A DNA stretch of 64,000 nucleotides, taken from contig CAJHNH020008455.1 of NCBI GenBank assembly GCA_905116865.2, positions 632,580-696,579 of the forward strand, given 5' to 3'. A model generated the notes under the pieces. That model saw only the letters and a list, made by a program, of their open reading frames with translations, ran no database searches and was not told the DNA's origin. This document shows positions 51,606 through 60,200 of the stretch, piece by piece. This stretch comes from Candidula unifasciata. Its lineage: Eukaryota; Mollusca; Gastropoda; Stylommatophora; Geomitridae. Position numbers and translations under genes: made by a program. Each line of letters opens with the position of its first letter. The stretch's first letter is position 1.

Positions 51606-52275
51606 TTATCAGTGTCACCACATATCTGTCAGTGAGATCACACATTTATCAGCAGTCCACTCAGATCTATGAGTGATACCAGATACCACACATCTGTCAG
51701 TGAAATCACACATTCATCAGCAGTCCACTCAGATCTATGAGTGATACCACACATCTGTCAGTGAGATCACACATTCATCAGCAGTCCACTCAGATCTATG
51801 AGTGATACCAGATACCACACATCTGTCAGTGAGATCACACATTTATCAGCAGTCCACTCAGATCTATGAGTGATATCACACAGTGATGAGTGTCACCACA
51901 CATCTGTCAGTGAGACCACCATTTATCAGCAGTCCACTCAGATCTGTGAGTGACACCACACATTTGTCAGTGATACCCCATATCTGTCAGTGATATCGCA
52001 TATTTATCAGTCTTACCACACATCTGTCAGTGAGATCACACTTTTATCAGCCATCTCCACAGATCTATGAGTGTCACCACACATTTGTCAGTGAGATCAC
52101 ACATTTATAAGCAATCCCCACAGATCTATGAGTGATACCACAAAGTGATGTCACCACATATCTGTCAGTGATTTCGCATATTTATCAGTCTCACAACACA
52201 TTTGTCAGTGAGATCACACTTTTATCAGCCATTCCCACACATCTATCAGTGATCCCACACATTTATCAACATTAT
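51606..52275. repeat. Irregular tandem repeat of TCTGTCAGTGAGATCACAC blocks
   Basis: Blocks atttatcagcagtccactca, gatctatgagtgataccac and acatctgtcagtgagatcac alternate with changing spacing, about twelve times. The order is scrambled rather than strictly periodic. Confidence 0.88.
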
Positions 52276-52394
52276 TGTACTGCCCAACTTATAATTTCTT
52301 CACTGTAACCTCTCATGCCCATGCAAGAAGGCACATTTGGATAATCAGTGCTAACAAGTGTAGTTGGTGTCACCAGATGTTAATTGGCACTTAT

Positions 52395-52745
52395 GGTTTG
52401 AACAACAGATCAACATCTTAGCACACAAGTAGTGCTCTGTTCTTCTAACTCAAGTATGAAGAAGCTGTGCACCAGCGAGGATCCTGAAATACTTTGGGTA
52501 GATTTGTAACTCCAATTTTTGCCGGGAAGTGCTGTTAGACTAATCTTTTCGGTTTCCAACTGTCAAGGGATTTTTTTTTGTGTGGGCAACAATACACACG
52601 GTCGTTTGATCTTACTACCCAGAGACCTGTGGGAATTACTAGAAGTTTAGGTCCACGTAAAAAAAATCCCAGCCCTACCGGGGATTGAACCCGGAACCTC
52701 TAGCACTCGAGGCGGACACCATGCCTCTAGACAACGTAGCCCCCC
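52395..52745 (-). mobile_element. tRNA-derived SINE, 380-bp family, copy 2
   Basis: Same body as 47195-47590; B box (- strand) ggttcaatccc and A box preserved. tggcacttat occurs on both sides (about 52384 and 52748), a probable target-site duplication. Confidence 0.82.
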
Positions 52746-52794
52746 AACTGGCACTTATAGAACAGATAAACACATACACACAAGACAATATAAT

Positions 52795-53190
52795 AAATTT
52801 AGAGCCACCATAGCATAGTGTCTAGATCAGGGCTTTTCAACTAAGTTTACTCTGGGGCCAAACTTTTTTAAGTGGGGAACGCTGAGGGACAGAGGTCTGA
52901 GTCCTGACGTAGAAAGATCATTTATTCAATACAACTGGTAATGATCCATGGGCCATCTGCCAGGCCAGATTTGGCACGTGGGCCGTCAGTTGAATAGCCC
53001 TGGTCTAGAAACTCACCTTCTGGGTTGAAGGACATAGGTTCAAATCCACATCAAGACAGATTATATGTCTTCCAAACTGACCTAGGCTCCCAGATTGGCC
53101 CAGTCCAAAATGAGTATTAGGAAATGTCCTATGATGTAAAATCGGGCCAGGGCTGATAAATTATTGTATGCCAATTGTCTATTAAAAGAG
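52795..53190 (+). mobile_element. tRNA-derived SINE interrupted by a MITE
   Basis: The head agagccaccatagcatagtg tctaga is separated from the B-box part ggttcaaatcc by the 52828-53002 insertion. Confidence 0.65.
52828..53002. mobile_element. hAT-type MITE, 175 bp
   Basis: Terminal inverted repeats CAGGGCTTTTCAACT / AGTTGAATAGCCCTG (one mismatch in 15) and an 8-bp target duplication gtctagat / gtctagaa. No coding capacity; moved by a hAT transposase in trans. Inserted in the SINE above. Confidence 0.85.
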
Positions 53191-53206
53191 AAGTGTCTAC
53201 TAGGAT

Positions 53207-53452
53207 CTTATGCCTGCTCATCATCATCATCATTTTCTACTTCTGTCATTAAGCGACATGGGGAGGAGCAGTTTGCGATCCATGGCTAGATGGGCAGCAA
53301 TGGCTGTTGTCAATTCATGATGATGCAGAACTTATGCCTGCTCATCATCATCATCATTTTCCACTTCTGTCGTTAAGCGACATGGAAAGGAGCAGTTTGC
53401 GATCCATTGCTAGATGGGCAGCAATGGCTGTTGTCATTTCATGTTGATGCAG
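53207..53452. repeat. Tandem duplication of about 123 bp
   Basis: ..cttatgcctgctcatcatca.. to ..gctgttgtcaattcatgatg.. occurs twice head to tail with few changes. Confidence 0.88.
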
Positions 53453-54120
53453 ATGCTCTTTATTGTCATCAATCCATTTTTTGCTAGTGCGACCTGTTGC
53501 TTTCACTTCAAATCTTTTCTTGTGTAGCACCAGTGTTGGTAGTTCTGGCTGCATTCTTTCAAGGTGACCAAACCATTGGAATCTTTGTGTGTCTCAGTGA
53601 ATGTGCTGCATTGTGGTGTTCTTACATTCTGTCTGATAATTTCTAACTTAATGTCGGATGGTTAAGTTGGCGGCTTTTCTTGGGCATCTCATTTCTGCCA
53701 ATTAGTGCCTTCATTATACCGCTTGCAGGGGGGCTCCTGAGGATTTACGGCCGCATGGCTAGTGCTGTCGCCACAGGACTGGTGAGGATTTTATTTTGCT
53801 TCAGACATAAAAAATCCCTAACCTTACCGATGATTTGAACCTTTCGAGCCCAGTGTTCTAACCATACGGCATCTCATTTCACAGGTGTTAATTTTACATA
53901 CGTTAACCTTTGTTAATGTCCAAGTCTGGCACTGGTAGCACAGTGTTGATATTAATATGCTGTTTATAATTTCTTTCCTGGAGCTCATGTTTAGATGTCT
54001 TAATAACGGTATGCCAGAAACTGGCATAAAGATGGGTCCTTTATCAAAGGTAAAGTCAAAACCCCACTGGATTTCAACCCTTGTGTCCAAAGCTGTCCAT
54101 TTCTCTAATGTCTAGTGGGT
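53350..54120 (-). pseudogene. LINE RT C-terminal fragments
   Basis: - strand: [24 protein letters not shown] at about 53990-53920 and ERMQPELPTLVLHKKRFEVK, TGRTSKKWIDDNKEHLHQHE at 53554-53354. One decayed copy with an internal gap. Confidence 0.7.
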
Positions 54121-54160
54121 CTTCTTATTCCTCTAATAAGTGCCAATCATCTGTGTGCTA

Positions 54161-54166
54161 TTTATT
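54161..54166 (-). promoter_or_regulatory. TMEM17 poly(A) signal
   Basis: AATAAA on the - strand, about 42 nt after the TMEM17 stop; no better signal is nearby. Confidence 0.5.
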
Positions 54167-54208
54167 GTGCTGCTTCAAGGATTCTCCAGCGATAGATGTT
54201 GCCAGGTA

Positions 54209-54295
54209 TTAGCTGGTGTAGCGAGTCTCTGGAAAATACTCATTGTCCTCCATGTTGTCCAGGTCTGAGAACTGCTGCAGGTGATATTTGGTGAC
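54209..54295 (-). CDS. TMEM17: TMEM17 exon 5, cytosolic tail and stop
   Basis: Acceptor attttcag; VTKYHLQQFSDLDNMEDNEY then FPETRYTS and TAA. Human has AVRFHLQDFDRL at the same place; the acidic remainder is lineage-specific. Confidence 0.9.
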   Translation of the reverse strand, partial: VTKYHLQQFSDLDNMEDNEYFPETRYTS

Positions 54296-57200
54296 CTGAA
54301 AATAAAGTACAATATGACATCATATCAGTTCTTATATCATATGTACATGTTTTTTCTTTACTAAAACAACACTAAAAGACCCTTCTGACGCCAGTGGTGC
54401 ACTAGGCGTATTAGGCTCCTATTTTTGTAGACCGAACTGTGTTCAATGGGTCAACATTGTTCCAGTCTGTTGGCCAACTACTGTGTCCAGACCTACTGAC
54501 TTACTTTACCCTGCTCTGATCTACTGCATCACTGTCTGTAAACTCCAGTGGAAAGTTCTGGTTGTTTGTCCACCTCTGGACTTAAGTCTTGTTGCAGAAC
54601 CTGAGTGTTGCATGCACATCTGTTTTACGGATCTAGATTAGTTGTATACAGACTGTTGTTTCCTTGCCTATCAGACAGACGTACTTCGACTTCGCACAAA
54701 GTACCCAATTAGTCGACTCTTACCACATGCTTGTTGGGGAGACAGTGGGTCAATTCTTGTTTTCCCCACAATAGGACCACAGAACCCACATGGGAATAAA
54801 CTAAATATAAGAGATGAGGCCTCACAGACAACTTCAACAATTTACAAAAGAGACGGGCACCATTTTTGGCTACATTATGAGAAGACACTGAAACATGCTA
54901 TGACGACTGGAAAAAGAGATACAAGATGACAACAAGAGAAGCTTCTTGACAAGTGTTTTGTCATGGAAGGGTATCAAAACATGAACAGATATTTACTGAC
55001 TTAGTTGATCCTCTTCTACCTTGGGGTTTAGAGGTTTGCCAGACTTCTCTGTCAGTAGTTTTTGTGTGTGTGTGGCTTTGTTCCATTGCAGTCCTCTTTC
55101 TGTCAGATGTGTCTTCCCAGCGATTCCTGGGTCACCTAAGTGGTTTGGTTCCCTGGTTCTTGGCCTGACTTGGTAGCTGATTCTCTGCATACATGTCCAA
55201 TCACAATAACTGACAGATCCCCTCAAGTTTGTAAGGCCTGGGTTTTAGGATCATGACGTATTTGTCTGACTGCAAACTTTGTCCCTTTTTGCCACTTGGA
55301 CCACCTTTCTGACACATCTCATTTCTAAGGCCTAAAGCTGGCTTCAGTGAGCTATCATTGCCACTCACACCCATAGGTCAGAACTGGCACATAGGTAGAG
55401 CGATGTACAGCCATTTTTGTCCTCTCGCTAATTTCTCTTTTGCTGAGATCCTCTCGGTTTATGGCTAGGAAAAGTCTCCCAGCTGCTACTTTTCAGTCAA
55501 CTGTGACAAAATGCCTCCATTAATATACACATACCTGGTAATTAACCATTGCTCGAATGGCAAAGTAGCCAACAATGACTTCCAGTCCCACAAAGATGGC
55601 CATCAGGATGTGTAGCGCCCTCTCTAGTGGCAGCAACAATGCGTTATCATTGATGTTCAACAACAGAATCAGTGGGAAAGTCAGGAGAAGAGTCAAAAGC
55701 CAGCTGCCGGCGAGTTCTGGAACCTGAAAGAAAATATGAAAATATCCAAATCAGAAGCAGAATTAGTCAGCCTCCTAATAATATACGGTCACAGATCTTG
55801 TGCGTGCTCTTTCTAATGCATAAGTTTAGTTTATCTCATTTCTTTAAGGTTGTTTTTGCTGTTGTCAATCCATAATTTTATGGTCTTCCCCTTGTTATGC
55901 ATTCACTGTAGTTCTTCGGTGTGACTCTCCATGGCAGGAAGTACCAGCGAATTCTCATCAGATAGCCAAACCATCTCATCTGTTGCTTTTTTATTGAACT
56001 GTATGATTATTTCAGTCCTAGTCTATTCACTACTTCATTTTAAATTGTAACTCTTTTTGTTACTCTGGCAGCTCGTCTAAGATGTCTCACGTAACAATTT
56101 TTTTTCTCATTAGTTGTAGATACTTACATCCTCCAATGAACGTAAAATTGTGGCAAGAGAGATGAAATGCCTTAGAAGAGCAGCAGGAGTTTTCAGATAA
56201 GACAGAATACGAAATAAGACAAATGCTAGGAATAAAGCCAGTCCTACAAGTCATCAAAGAACAACAAATAAAGTGGTTTGGACACCTCACAAGAATGCCC
56301 TGGTACTATATCTGCCACAGCGAGCCACACTAAAACATTACAACGGGTATAGAGCGAGTGAAATACCTCGGAAAATATGGAGTGATGGCATTAAGAACAG
56401 CCTTACAGAAATCTCCCCCCAACATTTCTTTGATGTACCACTTTTTCTTCTTCATTATCACCTTGTACATCAAAGACCAATTGTGCAACCCATAAATATA
56501 TTCTCAACCTCAACAATCAGCAGACCCACTACAAAATGTTTGCTTCCATCATAGCACTTCTGAAAGTCGCTCTTTCTCAAACCAATTCTGCAGCACTATA
56601 TGCTTTCATAGCCAACGCATCTTCAATGTGTTGTGTCCGCTATTGCAGAAGTCAGCCTCTGCGTCGTTTTCCAGAAATAATCTCCTCATCACTGTTCTGT
56701 ACAGGCCACCACGACTTTTAAAATGGCCAAAATACTTCAACTTTCAAGACAGGATGCTGTTTATGAGCCAGTTCTCAGATTACATAGGAAAATTCAGGCT
56801 ACTGTTTTTAAACGAAATACCCTGGGCAGGAGAGTGCATGAGGCAGGAGAGGGGGCTAAATGTTTTTCAAACGTGCTGTAATGGGAGTGATTTTCTGTAA
56901 AAAACCTGCTACAATAGTAGTTCTCAATTATTTATCCGTGGAACAAGTTTGACGAGTTCAGGGTATTATGCACCAAAAACAAACCTCAATTTTCGGGGGG
57001 GGGGGGGGGGGGGGGGGATTTAAACATACTTTTTTTTATACGACTAAGTATGATCTGTGTGGTAGAACGAAAATAAGGTCTTATCTAATTGCGGGTTTGT
57101 ATTCTCTTTCTTCTTCTATGTTTGTTCACCGGCTGTAAGTTCCGGCGTAAAGTCCTGGTTGTTCATCGATTTTGGCTTTACGCCAGGGCCTTAGTTTTGC

Positions 57201-60200
57201 ATGTACACATGTTTTACTGGCTTATTTGTGTGCATCTGGTTGTTCCTTGCCGCTATGGCAGATGCACCCCAACCTCGAAGGAAGCCCCCAGTTAGCGGAC
57301 TCTTATGACATGTTTGTTGGGGAAGCAGAGTGTCTGTCTATTCTTGTTCCCCCCATTATAGGGCCCTGGAGCCCTTACATGGAAGGTCTTTTCAAACTAT
57401 GAACCACTGTGCTACAAGACAATGATGTCTGTTTTAAAAAGTTGTTTAAAAACTAACAGACCTACCCTTTCCATGAGGTTTCCCAGATAGCCAAGATAAA
57501 GACGAACAACTTCAATGATGAAGTACACAACGTAGATGGCAACAAGAACTATCCGATACAAATCAATCAGTCTCTCCCACTGAAATATTATCAATTTGAT
57601 TAGGCAGAAGAAGGATACATTTTTAGCAATTCAAAATAATTTACATATTATTTAAATGACTGATCCAGATTCAATCCCTGTGATGCGGGATTCCCTTTTC
57701 TGACTAATATAAATTGAAAATTAAGGTTAAAGTTGATAGGACTGACTTCCGTGCAGCAGGTTATTCCATGAAGCCCAGCCTCTCTCCACAGAATGGTTAG
57801 CTTTAGAAGAGTATCCCACGAAGTACAAAATCCGTAGCTCCAACGATGATGAGCAGAAATCCCTGTAAAAACTCCACTCGTGAAATTAACACTGCATTTG
57901 TGAAATGAATCCACGACTTTTAAAGTGTATGACAAACAGCCTGACCTCGTCGCCATGAAGACAAATACAGATTTGGAATTATTGCAGCCTCATTACTAAA
58001 ACCAGATCATTTTAAGAAATTCCTAGGAATGGAAACATCAAGCCATTATGCAGTTACCCTGATTACATAGGTTTGACTGTTGGTCCAACGATCTTAGCTT
58101 TGATTCTGCACCAGGACATATTTTAAAAAATGACCTTGGCTTACAGGGTGAATCAGGTACCATGAAATGTCCTGGGAAGTAAAGGTAACTGGCAGAATGC
58201 TGACCACATCACCCATTGAATGCCAGCTAATCTGTAAAAACTGAGTCTTGGACCATTTGCCTGAATAAATGGAAAAATCCGTTACTATATCTTTACAGAA
58301 CACACGAGAACCTAAGACTCTGGCCTCAATGACAGCATCTGTAATAGGTTTACCTTTACTCTTTCGCCGAGCGAATGTTAAATTAAATTGGACATAAAGT
58401 GGTGAGAAATCCTGAAACAAAATGTTTTAAAAGAAAAACCCATTTTACATAGGTAACTAATAAATGTTAGTACAATTAATTTACCTACACTTTAAAATTT
58501 TCTTTTCAAAACAAATAAAGGTGTTTCAATAAACATGAACAGAAGGAAGCGGTAAATATAATACATTTGGAATGGCCTAAAAAAAATAACATGTATCTGG
58601 TGTCTCATGCCATGAACCTGTGACCTGTATTACTGAGACTTATGGGAAAATTGGACATGGCTTTAAAAAAGCCATTGGGATCATAAGGACCTGGCCTATT
58701 AAACATTGGGCTCCCATTGTTCCAGAGCCCCATTTTTTGTTCATCCATCAATTGTCTGGGTACTCACCTGGAGCACACTTTTTTTAATTGTAATCGAATG
58801 CATTATGTTTTATGCTGAACCATGTGAGCATCCTATTGCAGCTGCTACAAAGTCAACCGTCACTCGCCTGTCACCTCTAATCTCCTCCTCCACCTGCTGC
58901 ATGGATGCATCTGTTGCAATCTCAACAGGACGACCAGATCGAAATTCATCAACAATTTTAGAGCGTCCTTGAGAATTTTTTTTTTTTACACAGCGATGCA
59001 CCGCTTTATGAGATTAACATTTATCAGCATAAACAGGAAGCCTTTCCTAATGAATGTCCTTTGCAGGCAACCCTTTTGACCAAAGCCCCCCCCCCCCCCT
59101 AAAAAAAACCGCACAACAGCACGTTGTTTTTTGAGGGTTCACTACACAAGTACAGTCACCATTTTGTTTCTGTGTTGTGAATGCGCATGCAACACCTAGT
59201 GCCACCTAACGAAGGGAGACAAAGTTCAATGTTGCTGTCACCCAATGACACTTTTAGAAACCACCAACTACATTTTCCTGCCATCCCATAACCATTTGTG
59301 ACTTACTTATTGACTTCCCCTTGTACATCACTCTCTTACAGCAGCATTTTCTCTTCTTCCTCCTCTTTTTCTGTCATTTATTCCCCAGTTGAGCATAGAC
59401 TTTCTTAAGTATTCTAATCTTTTGCTATCACATGTCTTTCACCCCATATCTTTCCGATATTTTTTAACTTCGTTCTTTATTTTCACCTTCTCTGTTTTTT
59501 TTTTTTTGGGTCTACCTTGCTGGACTGATCCCACATGTGTGTGTGTGTCGTGTTCTATAACCAGCGGAAAGCTGTAGTGACCGCCTCCACCTCCATTCTT
59601 AAGCTGGATGTTGCTGGACTGACCCCACATGTGTGTGTACACTACAACTGTACAAGGCAGAGGTGATCTTTTACCTGTGGAGCTAGGTAACAAGTAAAAT
59701 GGAAGAAGGAAGCTGTTGAAAACATACCTAGAGAGAATGTTGCAGCAGGGAGTATCTGTGGGCTTTGGGCGCCACTTTAGATGCAAGGAGGGGGTCAAGA
59801 TGAGTAGTTAACCAGATGACAACAAGTACAATCAGTAAGGGGACTGTTGATGTGCTTGTCCTGAATGCTGTGACCTAAAATCACTACCCAGATGAACTAC
59901 CCTAATTCCTTTCACCATGTAGTTTCCATTGCAGGAACACTAGTTATTATCAGGTTTTCTCACTATGTACCCTATAAAAGCAAATTCTCTAAAGTATCTT
60001 GAGCCCATTTGATAAGGCTTGGTCTACCACAGAGTAGTCTGTAAAACCCTACCACTCCTGACAATCGAACCTAGACCATTGTTTCAGCAGCAAGCAAACT
60101 AACTGCTACACCACCATAACTCTCATCTTAGACACCAATAGTTTTTGCAGAAATTCTCAGCCCTGTGCTGGGATTCAAACATCGCACCTCATAAGCCTGT

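Noticed and set aside
58094..58420. 108-codon frame on the - strand
   Set aside because: Much of it is antisense of a SINE body also found at 42860-43112.
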